From the NCBI RefSeq assembly GCF_000740675.1, contig NZ_JPXI01000029.1, positions 62,001-126,000 on the forward strand: 64,000 nucleotides of DNA, read 5' to 3'. Position 1 is the first letter of the stretch; each line of letters starts with the position of its first letter. This document shows positions 17,497 through 25,969 of this stretch, piece by piece. The notes below the pieces were generated by a model. The model ran no database searches and was not told the origin of the DNA. It saw only the letters and a list, made by a program, of their open reading frames with translations. A program made the position numbers and the translations under genes. This DNA is from Massilia sp. BSC265. GTDB taxonomy: Bacteria > Pseudomonadota > Gammaproteobacteria > Burkholderiales > Burkholderiaceae_D.

Positions 17497-19701
17497 ATGG
17501 AAATCAAGGTCAACTTTCTCGACAAGCTTCGTCTCGAAGCCAAGTTCGACGACTTCACGGTGATCGCCGACCAGCCGATCCGCTACAAGGGCGACGGCTC
17601 CGCGCCCGGTCCCTTCGACTACTTCCTGGCCTCGTCGGCCCTGTGCGCGGCCTACTTCGTCAAGCTGTACTGCAACACCCGCGACATCCCGACCGAGAAC
17701 ATCCGCCTGTCGCAGAACAACATCGTCGACCCGGAGAACCGCTACAAGCAGATCTTCAAGATCCAGGTCGAGCTGCCGCCGGACATTTCCGAGAAGGACC
17801 GCCAGGGCATCCTGCGCTCGATCGAGCGCTGCACGGTCAAGAAGGTCGTCCAGCAGGGCCCCGAATTCGTGATCGAAGAAGTAGAGAGCCTCGATGCCGA
17901 CGCGCAGGCCCTGCTGGCGCTGCAGCCGGATGCGCAGGCGCGCACCTACATCCCGGGCAAGGACCTGCCCCTGGAGCAGACCATCGCCAACATGTCCGCC
18001 ATGCTGGCCTCCTGGGGCATCAAGATCGAGATCGCCTCGTGGCGCAACATCGTGCCGAACGTGTGGTCGCTGCATATCCGCGATGCGCACTCGCCGATGT
18101 GCTTCACCAATGGAAAAGGCGCGACCAAGGAAAGCGCGCTGGCCTCGGCCCTGGGCGAATATATCGAGCGCCTGAACAACAATCACTTCTACGCCGGCGC
18201 GTTCTGGGGCGAGGATATCGCCAACGCGCCTTTTGTCCACTATCCGAACGAGCGCTGGTTCAAGCCCGGCCCGGACGATGCGCTCCCCGAGGAAATCCTC
18301 GACGAATACTGCCTGGATATCTACGATCCCGACGGCGAGCTGCGCGGTTCGCACCTGGTCGATACCAATTCCGGCAAGGTGGAGCGCGGCATCGTCTCGC
18401 TGCCATTCGTGCGGCAGTCGGATGGCGAAACCGTGTATTTCCCGTCCAACCTGGTAGAAAACCTGTACGCCAGTAATGGCATGAGCGCCGGTAATACCCT
18501 GGCCGAAGCCCAGGTGCAGTGCCTGTCCGAGATTTTCGAGCGCGCCGTCAAGCGCGAGATCCTGGAAGGCGAGATCGCACTGCCCGACGTTCCGCAGGAA
18601 GTGCTGGCGAAATACCCCGGCATCCTGGCCGGCATCCAGGGCCTGGAAGAGCAGGGCTTCCCGGTACTGGTCAAGGACGCCTCGCTGGGCGGCGCCTACC
18701 CGGTCATGTGCGTCACCCTGATGAACCCGCGCACCGGCGGCGTGTTCGCTTCCTTCGGCGCGCATCCGAGCTTCGAGGTCGCGCTCGAGCGCAGCCTGAC
18801 CGAGCTGCTGCAGGGACGCAGCTTCGAGGGCCTGAACGACCTGCCGCAGCCGACCTTTGCCAGCGAGGCCGTGACGGAGCCCTATAACTTCGTCGAGCAC
18901 TTCATCGATTCCAGCGGCCTGGTGTCGTGGCGCTTCTTCAGCGCCAGGTCGGACTACGATTTCGTCGAATGGGACTTCTCGGCCCAGGGCGCGGATTCGA
19001 ATGCCGAAGAAGCCGCGACCCTGCTCGGCATCCTGGCAAGCATGGGCAAGGAGGTCTATACCGCGGTGTATGACCAGCTGGGCAGCAATGCCTGCCGCAT
19101 CCTGGTGCCCGGCTATTCGGAAATCTACCCGGTGGAAGACCTGGTCTGGGATAACACGAACAAGTCGCTGCTGTTCCGCGAAGACATCCTGAATATCCAC
19201 CGCCTCGACGACGACGCCCTCGCCGCGCTGCTCGACCGCCTGGAAAACAACGAGCTGGACGAATACTCGGACATCGCCACCCTGATCGGTATCGAGTTCG
19301 ACGAGAACACGGACTGGGGCCAGCTGACCGTCCTCGAACTGCGGCTCTTGATCAACCTGGCGCTGAAACGCTTCGACGAAGCGCATGAACTGGTCGGCGC
19401 CTTCCTGCAGTACAACGACAATACCGTCGAGCGCAAGCTGTTCTACCAGGCGATGGATGCGGTGCTGTCGGTGGTGCTGGACGAGGAGCTGGCGCTGGAC
19501 GACTACGTGGCGAACTTCCGCCGCATGTTCGGCAATCCGCGCATGGATGCGGTGATCGGCTCGGTGGAGGGCAGCGTGCGCTTCTTCGGGCTGACCCCGA
19601 CCAGCATGCAGCTGGAAGGGCTGGAGCGGCACCAGCGCCTGATCGACAGCTACCGGAAACTGCACAAGGCGCGGGCCAATGCCGCGCGCGCGGCCGCCTA
19701 A
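17497..19701 (+). CDS. OsmC-YcaO fusion protein (YcaO-type ATP-dependent cyclodehydratase family)
   Basis: A 734-aa cytosolic protein. Residues about 1-140 form an OsmC/Ohr-like domain (GPFDYFLASSALCAAYF with a Cys in the OsmC position). Residues about 165-560 match E. coli YcaO closely in style: PGKDLPLEQTIA, VPNVWSLHIRD, CFTNGKGATKESALASALGEYIERL. The remaining C-terminus is helical and acidic. E. coli YcaO is reported to aid RimO in beta-methylthiolation of ribosomal protein S12, and YcaO domains in general activate amides with ATP. E. coli YcaO lacks the OsmC part, which in other proteins handles peroxide or sulfur chemistry. The start has GAGG upstream (ATTGAGGATTTATT). No peptide-substrate gene or dehydrogenase is adjacent, so a RiPP biosynthetic role is unlikely. 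Confidence 0.87.
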   Translation: MEIKVNFLDKLRLEAKFDDFTVIADQPIRYKGDGSAPGPFDYFLASSALCAAYFVKLYCNTRDIPTENIRLSQNNIVDPENRYKQIFKIQVELPPDISEKDRQGILRSIERCTVKKVVQQGPEFVIEEVESLDADAQALLALQPDAQARTYIPGKDLPLEQTIANMSAMLASWGIKIEIASWRNIVPNVWSLHIRDAHSPMCFTNGKGATKESALASALGEYIERLNNNHFYAGAFWGEDIANAPFVHYPNERWFKPGPDDALPEEILDEYCLDIYDPDGELRGSHLVDTNSGKVERGIVSLPFVRQSDGETVYFPSNLVENLYASNGMSAGNTLAEAQVQCLSEIFERAVKREILEGEIALPDVPQEVLAKYPGILAGIQGLEEQGFPVLVKDASLGGAYPVMCVTLMNPRTGGVFASFGAHPSFEVALERSLTELLQGRSFEGLNDLPQPTFASEAVTEPYNFVEHFIDSSGLVSWRFFSARSDYDFVEWDFSAQGADSNAEEAATLLGILASMGKEVYTAVYDQLGSNACRILVPGYSEIYPVEDLVWDNTNKSLLFREDILNIHRLDDDALAALLDRLENNELDEYSDIATLIGIEFDENTDWGQLTVLELRLLINLALKRFDEAHELVGAFLQYNDNTVERKLFYQAMDAVLSVVLDEELALDDYVANFRRMFGNPRMDAVIGSVEGSVRFFGLTPTSMQLEGLERHQRLIDSYRKLHKARANAARAAA

Positions 19702-19797
19702 GCCGCTAGCTCCGCAAGCGCTTCCTGCGGCGAGTCACTCCAGCAGGAAGCCGCGCACGCGCATGATGCCGCCGATTTGCAGGCAGGGTGGCCGAGG

Positions 19798-19826
19798 AGT
19801 ATGCTGGATCTACAACAAAGCATACT
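19798..19826. repeat. 8-bp inverted repeat AGTATGCT/AGCATACT before a small membrane-protein gene
   Basis: Perfect arms at 19798-19805 and 19819-19826 with 13 bases between, ending 13 bases before the ATG at 19840. Either an operator or a leader hairpin for the small gene. No T run follows. Confidence 0.45.
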
Positions 19827-19839
19827 AGCGGAGACAATC

Positions 19840-20040
19840 ATGAAACTTCGACTGGCATCCCCGCACCTGGCGGCACGGTTCCATGGTCCCTTGCGTTTCG
19901 GGCGGGCCTGGCGGGGGCACGAACTGGCACTGCGGATCGTCCAGCTGGCCGCGATCATCGTGCTGGCTGCGGTCGGCGCGAAACTGATCGCCTCGGGCGT
20001 GGCGCTGCTGACCCGTACGATTGCCGGGTTCGTCGCCTGA
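19840..20040 (+). CDS. Small single-span membrane protein (66 aa)
   Basis: I do not recognise a family. The ATG at 19840 has GGAG eight bases upstream, better than the in-frame ATGs further left. A basic N-terminal half (KLRLASPHLAARFHG...RAWRGHE) is followed by one clear membrane span, LALRIVQLAAIIVLAAVGAK, and a short tail LLTRTIAGFVA. Positive charges before the span suggest an N-in topology. It is alone between the YcaO gene and a gene on the opposite strand, with an inverted repeat just upstream. The clean start site and single span support a real gene. Confidence 0.5.
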   Translation: MKLRLASPHLAARFHGPLRFGRAWRGHELALRIVQLAAIIVLAAVGAKLIASGVALLTRTIAGFVA

Positions 20041-20085
20041 TCCTGTCCGGCGCTCGCGAATGCGGCGCGCGCACGACCGGCCACA

Positions 20086-20847
20086 TCAGAGTGGCCGCAC
20101 CCAGATGTTCCGGAAGCTCACCGGGTCGCCGTGGTCTTGCAGCTTGATCGGCGCGGGTCCGTGCTTGCGGTACGACGGCTTGCCCGCGTACACGGTTTCG
20201 CCCGGCAGGGCGACGTGGTTCTGTACCACGAGGCCATTGTGCAAGGCGGTGACGTAGGCGGGCGAGACCAGTGCGCCGTCGGCGGCGAAGCGCGGCGCCG
20301 TCCAGATGACGTCATAAGTCTGCCATTCTCCGGGGGCAGCGCAGGCGTTCACGAGGGGGACGTGCTGCTTGTAGATGCTGCCCGCCTGCCCGTTGACGTA
20401 GGTCTTGTTGTCGGCGCAGTCGAGGATCTGGATTTCGTAGCCGCTGCCGCTGCCCGTCGAAGCAAGGAACAGGCCGCTGTTCCCTCTGGCCTGGCCGGTA
20501 CCGGGGAGCGATGCGGGCACGCGCCATTCGAGGTGGATCTGGAAGTCCGTGAACAGGCGCCTGGTCTGGATGTCGCCGCTTCCGCCACGTACGGTGAACG
20601 TGCCGCCGTCCACGGACCAGCCGGCGGGCTTGTGGGCATCCGCCGCCGAGACCCATTCGCGCAGGTCCTTCCTGTCGAACAGCACGATCGCGTCCGAAGG
20701 TGCGGAAGCCGACGAGCCCGGAACGACGCGCCTGGGCTCCGGTGCCCATACTTCCGTTGCCTTGGGATCCGGCTGTGGCCGGTCCTGCGCCATCGATGGA
20801 AATAGCATCGACAATCCAGCCACCGCCACGCCCAGTCTTGCAATCAT
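20086..20847 (-). CDS. DUF1080 (3-keto-disaccharide hydrolase-like) exported protein
   Basis: A 253-aa exported protein with one DUF1080 domain, a concanavalin-like beta-sandwich often found in sugar-processing loci and recently linked to hydrolysis of 3-keto-glycosides. The start at 20847 has GGAG at suitable distance; a start four codons earlier is possible. A signal peptide (IARLGVAVAGLSMLFPSMAQ) precedes a Pro-rich linker. The domain core shows VLFDRKDLREWVS, GWSVDGGTFTV, DFQIHLEWRVP, RGNSGLFL, YEIQILDC and the ending PVSFRNIWVRPL, all typical. It diverges from the FAD oxidoreductase gene. The hydrolase activity is family knowledge, unproved here. Confidence 0.82.
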   Translation of the reverse strand: MIARLGVAVAGLSMLFPSMAQDRPQPDPKATEVWAPEPRRVVPGSSASAPSDAIVLFDRKDLREWVSAADAHKPAGWSVDGGTFTVRGGSGDIQTRRLFTDFQIHLEWRVPASLPGTGQARGNSGLFLASTGSGSGYEIQILDCADNKTYVNGQAGSIYKQHVPLVNACAAPGEWQTYDVIWTAPRFAADGALVSPAYVTALHNGLVVQNHVALPGETVYAGKPSYRKHGPAPIKLQDHGDPVSFRNIWVRPL

Positions 20848-20997
20848 GCTCCGCTCCATGGATAAACAGGCATGGAGCTTAGCATGCCGATCCGGCAACC
20901 GAAACGCCTTCGACCCTCGGCAAATCCTTGCATTCCTGTCAGGTGCACTCACCGGATCCTTGGGACATAATGCTCGTGTTATCCGAGGAGACACCAG

Positions 20998-22614
20998 ATG
21001 CGCGACGCGATCATCATCGGGGGCGGCCACAATGGCCTGGTATGTGCCTTCTACCTGGCCCGTGCCGGCCTGAAGGTGACCGTGCTGGAGCGGCGCGCGG
21101 TCGTCGGCGGCGCCGCGGTCACCGAAGAATTCCACCCCGGTTTCCGCAACTCGGTGGCCGCGTACACGGTGTCGCTGCTCAACCCCAAGGTCGTCAAGGA
21201 CATGAACCTGGCCGCGCATGGCCTGCGTGTCGTCGAGCGGCCCCTCTCGAACTTCCTTCCCCTCGACGACACGCGCTACCTGAAACTGGGCGCCGGCAAG
21301 ACTGCGCTGGAAGTGGCCAGGTTCTCGCAGCGCGATGCGGACCGCCTCGAGGACTACCACCGCCACCTCGACAGCGCGGCCGACCTGCTGCGCGACCTGG
21401 TGCTCCAGACCCCGCCGAACCGGGTGCAGGGCAGCTGGCTCACGGTACTGCCCGAGCTCATCAAGGCCGGCAGGCTCGGCAACCGGATGCGCGGACTATC
21501 CCTGGCCAGCCAGCGCGAGCTGCTCGACCTCTTCACCAAATCGGCCGGCGACTACCTGGACGGCTGGTTCGAAAGCGCGCCGATCAAGGCGGCCTATGGT
21601 TTCGACAGCGTGGTGGGCAACTACGCCAGCCCTTACACCCCGGGCTCCGCCTATGTGCTGCTGCACCATGTGTTCGGCGAGGTGAACGGCAAGAAGGGCG
21701 CCTGGGGCCACGCCATTGGCGGCATGGGCGCCATCACCCAGGCAATGGCGAAGGCGGCGCAGGCGCTGGGCGTGGAGATCCGCACCGGTTGCGCCGTGGA
21801 GGAGGTGTTGCTGGACAAGGGGCGCGCCCGCGGCGTGGTCACCGCCGGCGGCGAGCGTCTTGACGCCCGCGTGCTCGTGTCGAACCTGAATCCGCGCCTG
21901 CTGTACACCCGGCTGGTCGACCCGGCGGCGCTGCCGGACGACTTCCTGCGGCGCATGCAGGCCTGGCGCTGCGGTTCCGGCACCTTCCGCATGAACGTGG
22001 CGCTGTCGGAACTGCCGAGCTTCAGCTGCCTGCCCGGCACGGCAGCAGCCGAGCACCACGGCAGCGGCATCATCATCGCGCCGAGCCTGCAGTACATGGA
22101 GCGCGCCTATCTCGACGCCCGCACCCACGGCTGGTCGCGCGAACCCATCATCGAAATCCTGATCCCATCCACGCTCGATCCGACCCTCGCGCCCGAGGGT
22201 CAGCATGTGGCCAGCCTGTTCTGCCAGCATGTGGCGCCCCAGCTGCCCGACGGCGCGAGCTGGGACGCGCACCGCGAGGAGGTGGCCGACCTGATGGTCG
22301 ATACCGTCGACCGCTACGCGCCCAACTTCAAGCGCGCGGTGCTCGGCCGGCAGATCATGAGTCCGCTGGACCTGGAGCGCACCTTCGGCCTGGTGGGAGG
22401 CGATATCTTCCACGGCGCGCTGGGCCTCGACCAGCTGTTCGCGGCGCGTCCGATGCTGGGGTATGCCGATTACCGCGGCCCGGTTGCCGGCCTGTACACC
22501 TGCGGGTCGGGTACCCATCCCGGCGGCGGGGTGACCGGCGCCCCGGGCCACAACGCGGCGCGCGAGGTGCTGCGTGATTTCGCGCGGGGCCGCCGGATGC
22601 ACCACGTGGCCTAG
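20998..22614 (+). CDS. CrtI/PYROXD2-like FAD-dependent oxidoreductase
   Basis: A 538-aa flavoprotein of the phytoene-desaturase superfamily. The N-terminal dinucleotide motif GGGHNGLVCAFYLARAG (about 8-24) is followed by VLERRAVVGGAAVTEE, the second FAD contact. A C-terminal FAD motif LYTCGSGTHPGGGVTGAPG confirms the fold. This branch resembles PYROXD2 more than carotenoid desaturases, and no crtB or crtE neighbours are present, so carotenoid synthesis is unlikely. GAGGAGACACCAG precedes the ATG. The true substrate is unknown. Confidence 0.85.
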   Translation: MRDAIIIGGGHNGLVCAFYLARAGLKVTVLERRAVVGGAAVTEEFHPGFRNSVAAYTVSLLNPKVVKDMNLAAHGLRVVERPLSNFLPLDDTRYLKLGAGKTALEVARFSQRDADRLEDYHRHLDSAADLLRDLVLQTPPNRVQGSWLTVLPELIKAGRLGNRMRGLSLASQRELLDLFTKSAGDYLDGWFESAPIKAAYGFDSVVGNYASPYTPGSAYVLLHHVFGEVNGKKGAWGHAIGGMGAITQAMAKAAQALGVEIRTGCAVEEVLLDKGRARGVVTAGGERLDARVLVSNLNPRLLYTRLVDPAALPDDFLRRMQAWRCGSGTFRMNVALSELPSFSCLPGTAAAEHHGSGIIIAPSLQYMERAYLDARTHGWSREPIIEILIPSTLDPTLAPEGQHVASLFCQHVAPQLPDGASWDAHREEVADLMVDTVDRYAPNFKRAVLGRQIMSPLDLERTFGLVGGDIFHGALGLDQLFAARPMLGYADYRGPVAGLYTCGSGTHPGGGVTGAPGHNAAREVLRDFARGRRMHHVA

Positions 22615-22704
22615 GCCCGATCAGCTCACTCATATAAGCCCGGCGAATACCTTGCATTCGGGAGAACAAGGGCTGTGATGTTGAGATATTATGAATATTT
22701 ATCG

Positions 22705-22734
22705 TTGAGATGTAAAAACTAAATTGGATATATA
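22705..22734 (+). promoter_or_regulatory. Candidate sigma70 promoter of the 47-aa peptide gene
   Basis: TTGAGA (22705-22710) and TATATA (22729-22734) are 18 bp apart inside a strikingly AT-rich stretch (about 22670-22740). TTGAGAT is also present 24 bp upstream. The start codon at 22792 is about 50 bases past the likely start site. Confidence 0.45.
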
Positions 22735-22791
22735 TCTCATGCTGGCCTAAGCTGTCACCATCGCTAAACGCACGATGAATAAGGAACCAGC

Positions 22792-22935
22792 ATGAACACC
22801 ATCGCCATCAACGCCACCCGTCCGGACGCATCCGACGCCTTCGGCTACCTGGTCCGCCGCCTCGGCGCTTTCCTGCGCCGCGCCATGGAACTGTCGGGCG
22901 CCCCGTACAGCGACATCGGCTACCGCTACCTGTAA
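22792..22935 (+). CDS. Short basic peptide of unknown function (47 aa)
   Basis: The translation MNTIAINATRPDASDAFGYL... has an amphipathic, Arg-rich middle (VRRLGAFLRRAMELSG) and ends YRYL. AAGGAA lies before the ATG and an AT-rich promoter precedes it, so the gene looks real despite its size. The shape resembles short DUF1127-like proteins of proteobacteria, some of which affect RNA turnover or phosphate and pigment physiology, but I cannot confirm membership. The stop codon abuts the terminator of the opposite-strand pectin operon. Confidence 0.5.
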   Translation: MNTIAINATRPDASDAFGYLVRRLGAFLRRAMELSGAPYSDIGYRYL

Positions 22936-22960
22936 AAAAAGTGCGCCCCGCGGGGCGCAC
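22934..22960 (-). terminator. Rho-independent terminator of the pectin operon
   Basis: GTGCGCCCCGCGGGGCGCAC (22941-22960) is a perfect palindrome; on the minus strand it is followed by seven T (22934-22940). It lies 36 bases past the stop codon of the TBDR, the last gene of the operon. Confidence 0.88.
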
Positions 22961-22996
22961 CAAAGGAGACTGCGTTCGCACGCAGTGATGAAAGCT

Positions 22997-25954
22997 TCAG
23001 AACTTGTAGTTCGCCCCCAGCACATAGGTCCGCCCGGACTTCCCGTACAGGAGCGTATCGTCGCGCTCCGTGTCCTTGCCGTAGCGTAGCGGCTCGTCGG
23101 TCAGGTTCTGCGCCTCGAACGACACCCGCAGATGCGGCGTCACGTTGTACGACATCGACAGACCCACGCGCGTCATCGGCACGGCGAAGGAATGGTCGCT
23201 GCCGTTCGCATTGCGCAGTACGTCGCGGATGAAACTCGAGCGGTGCGTCGCGGAGACGCGTGCGCTGAACTTCTTGTCCTCGTAATACACCGTCAGGTTG
23301 TAGGCATCCGGCGACAGGCCGATGAAGTTGGCTTCCTGGGTCAGCTGCTCGTTGGCCGGTGTACGCGGGTTGTCCACCCGCGTGATGTAGGTGATGCGCG
23401 ACTTCACGTGGGTGTAATTAGCCAGCGCGCCGAAATTGCTCCAGAAGCCCGGCAGGAAGGTAAACGGCAGCTGCCAGTTTACTTCCACGCCGTCCAGCGG
23501 TCCCCCCTTCGTGTTCACCATGCGGCTGACGCTCACCTGGGTGTCGGGCTGGATGGCGCATGCCGGGGTGCCGCCGGTGATCGAGCAGCCGGTGGCGGTC
23601 AGGTAGGCGTTCGACAGGCCCGTCTCCGTGTAGGGCATCAACTCGTTGGTACGCTGGATGAAGGTCTTGATGTCCTTGTGGAAGTACCCCACCGAGATCA
23701 TCGCGTTCTTCGCGTAGTACCACTCGGCCTGCAGGTCGAAGGTATTGGCGCGGATCGGGTCGAGGGTCGGGTTGCCGACCGAGACCGACTGCGCGGTCAT
23801 GTTGATCGAGGCCGAGGGTGACAGGTCGACGTACTCTGCGCGCGACAGGTTCTTGCTGGCCGAGAAGCGCACCAAGAGATCTTTCGGCAGCGTGGCCGTG
23901 ATGTTAAAGGCCGGCAGCCAGTCGCGGTAGGAATGATCGACCACGCGCGGCACCAGCTGTCCGGCCGGGTCACGAATCAGCTGCATGGCGCGCGTCGAGG
24001 TATCGGCGCCGCGCACGCCCACATTGCCGCGCAGCGGAATGCCCCAGGCATCGAACTTGAAGTCGCCCGACAGGTAGAGCGCATCGATGCTCTCGTCGAC
24101 CTGGCGCTTCACCTGGCTCGCCAGCACGTATTCCGACAGCGGCACCTCGCCGCAGTGGCATTCGATGTTGTAGACGCTCAGGAACTTGTCGAGGTCGATG
24201 GCGGTCCAGGAGGCGGGCGCGCCGTCGAAGCCGGGGAGCTGGCGCGTGAGGCTGGCCAGGCTCACGCCAGCTGGCAGTCCCTTGGTCGGGATGCCGCCCG
24301 AGGGAACCTCGTAGTTGAACCAGCTGTTGCGGCGCGCCGACAGGCCGGTACGCACGGTGAAATTGTCGCTCAGCTGGTAGCTCAGGTTCACCGCGCTGGT
24401 CTTCAGTCGGTTCGAGGTACGCAGGTAGCGGCCGACGAAGTTGCCGTGCACGGTGCCGTCGGCATCCTGCGGGCCGAAGGAGAAGCGGTTCGGGTCGGAG
24501 ACATCCATGCCGAAGTCCAGCACCGGCAGTCCCCCTTTCGAGAAGTCCCAGGCAAAGCCGTTGACGTTGGGTGCGTCGATCTGCACCGTGGTGCGCTGCG
24601 GGTTGTTCAGGCGCGAGTCGGATACGCCGACCATGGCATCCACCGTGAGGCGCTCGCCGATCTCGCGCCGCGCCGACAGCACGCCCTGGCGGAACAGGGT
24701 GGTGTAGACGTCGAGCAGGCCCTCGCTGCGGATGTCGACCCCGTTGAACTTGCCGTAGGTCCAGCTGCCCTTGTCGTCGAAGCGCGCGTCCACGATCGAG
24801 GTCTGGCCCTTGCCGTTTTCGACCATGTCGCGCCCGAAGGAGATCGCCTGGATGTAGTTGTCGTAGCGCTTGTTACTGTAGCGGCCGCCCATCAGGTCGA
24901 GATTAAGCTCGGTGTCGCGGTCCGGGCGCCATTGCAGGGTGCCGGTGAGGCCGGCGCGTTCGTAGTCGGTCTGCGAGCGGCGGTAGCGCGGAATGCGCGG
25001 ATGGAAGGCGCCGGAGCCGGCCAGCGGGTTGGCCACCGTGCCGCCGAAGTCGTCGCGCCGCCCGAGGATGCCGTTGTAGACGCCCAGGTCGCCCGAGCGC
25101 GGCACCCCGAAGCCGCAGTTGCGCGCGTCAATGCCCTTGGCGGGATTGTTGGCCGGGTACTGGGTGGCGGCGCCGACCGGCGAGCAGAAGCCGCCGTTGA
25201 CGGTCGAAGCGACGATGTCCACGGCCTCGTAGCCTTCCTCGATCGCGGCGCGCTTGGCGTAGGCCACCGAGACCAGGGCGCCGACTTTGCCGATGCCGGT
25301 ATCCCAGCGGTTCGAGTACAGGGCGGTCAGGCGCGGCTGGGCTTTTTCCGAGACCGTGTTGTACAGCCCCTCGGCGCCGAAGCTCACCGTCCGGTCCTTG
25401 AAGTCGAAGGGGCGGGCGGTGCGCAGGTCGACGGTGGCGCCGAGCGAACCTTCTTCCACGCTCGCTTCGGACGTCTTGCGCACGGCCAGGCTGTTGAACA
25501 GTTCGGCCGAGAAGACGCTGAAGTCGAAGGCGCGGCCGCGGTTGGTGCTGCCGTTGATGTCGGAGGCGCCCGTGGCGGTGGTGCCTTCGATGCCGTTGAT
25601 GCGCACCCGGGTGAAGCCGGCGTTCAGCCCTCGCACGGTGATCTGCTTGCCTTCGCCGCCATCGCCCTGGGCCACCGACACGCCGGGCACGCGCTGCATC
25701 GACTCGGCCAGGTTCGCGTCCGGGAACTTGCCGATGTCCTCGGCCTTGATGATGTCGATGATGCCGTCGGAATTCTTCTTGATGTTCAGCGCGCTGTTCA
25801 GGCTTTCGCGAAAACCGGTGACGACGACGGTGTTCTCGGCCGCAGGCTCCGTGTTGGCAGTCTGGGTCTGGGCCTGTGCGTGGGCCGCGGCGGCGAGGGT
25901 GGCCGCGGCCAGGGCGATACGGCGCACCCGGCCGGGTGTTACGGTTGCATCCAT
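22997..25954 (-). CDS. TonB-dependent receptor of the pectin operon
   Basis: Outer-membrane receptor of 985 aa, probably importing oligogalacturonides or rhamnogalacturonan fragments made by the lyases encoded upstream in the same operon. Signal peptide ends AAAAHAQAQ; a TonB-box-like NTVVVTGFR lies near residue 42; the plug shows EDIGKFPDANLAESMQRVPGV and VRGLNAGFTRVRINGIE, the hallmark of the large sugar-receptor family. The barrel ends with RTYVLGANYKF. No STN domain. It starts 15 bases after the PL22 stop codon and is followed by a strong terminator. Substrate is inferred from neighbours. Confidence 0.9.
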   Translation of the reverse strand: MDATVTPGRVRRIALAAATLAAAAHAQAQTQTANTEPAAENTVVVTGFRESLNSALNIKKNSDGIIDIIKAEDIGKFPDANLAESMQRVPGVSVAQGDGGEGKQITVRGLNAGFTRVRINGIEGTTATGASDINGSTNRGRAFDFSVFSAELFNSLAVRKTSEASVEEGSLGATVDLRTARPFDFKDRTVSFGAEGLYNTVSEKAQPRLTALYSNRWDTGIGKVGALVSVAYAKRAAIEEGYEAVDIVASTVNGGFCSPVGAATQYPANNPAKGIDARNCGFGVPRSGDLGVYNGILGRRDDFGGTVANPLAGSGAFHPRIPRYRRSQTDYERAGLTGTLQWRPDRDTELNLDLMGGRYSNKRYDNYIQAISFGRDMVENGKGQTSIVDARFDDKGSWTYGKFNGVDIRSEGLLDVYTTLFRQGVLSARREIGERLTVDAMVGVSDSRLNNPQRTTVQIDAPNVNGFAWDFSKGGLPVLDFGMDVSDPNRFSFGPQDADGTVHGNFVGRYLRTSNRLKTSAVNLSYQLSDNFTVRTGLSARRNSWFNYEVPSGGIPTKGLPAGVSLASLTRQLPGFDGAPASWTAIDLDKFLSVYNIECHCGEVPLSEYVLASQVKRQVDESIDALYLSGDFKFDAWGIPLRGNVGVRGADTSTRAMQLIRDPAGQLVPRVVDHSYRDWLPAFNITATLPKDLLVRFSASKNLSRAEYVDLSPSASINMTAQSVSVGNPTLDPIRANTFDLQAEWYYAKNAMISVGYFHKDIKTFIQRTNELMPYTETGLSNAYLTATGCSITGGTPACAIQPDTQVSVSRMVNTKGGPLDGVEVNWQLPFTFLPGFWSNFGALANYTHVKSRITYITRVDNPRTPANEQLTQEANFIGLSPDAYNLTVYYEDKKFSARVSATHRSSFIRDVLRNANGSDHSFAVPMTRVGLSMSYNVTPHLRVSFEAQNLTDEPLRYGKDTERDDTLLYGKSGRTYVLGANYKF

Positions 25955-25969
25955 GTCTCCTCCTGGTTC

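Noticed and set aside
20848-21366. N-terminal extension of the DUF1080 frame
   Set aside because: Antisense to the FAD oxidoreductase and lies before a proper signal peptide.
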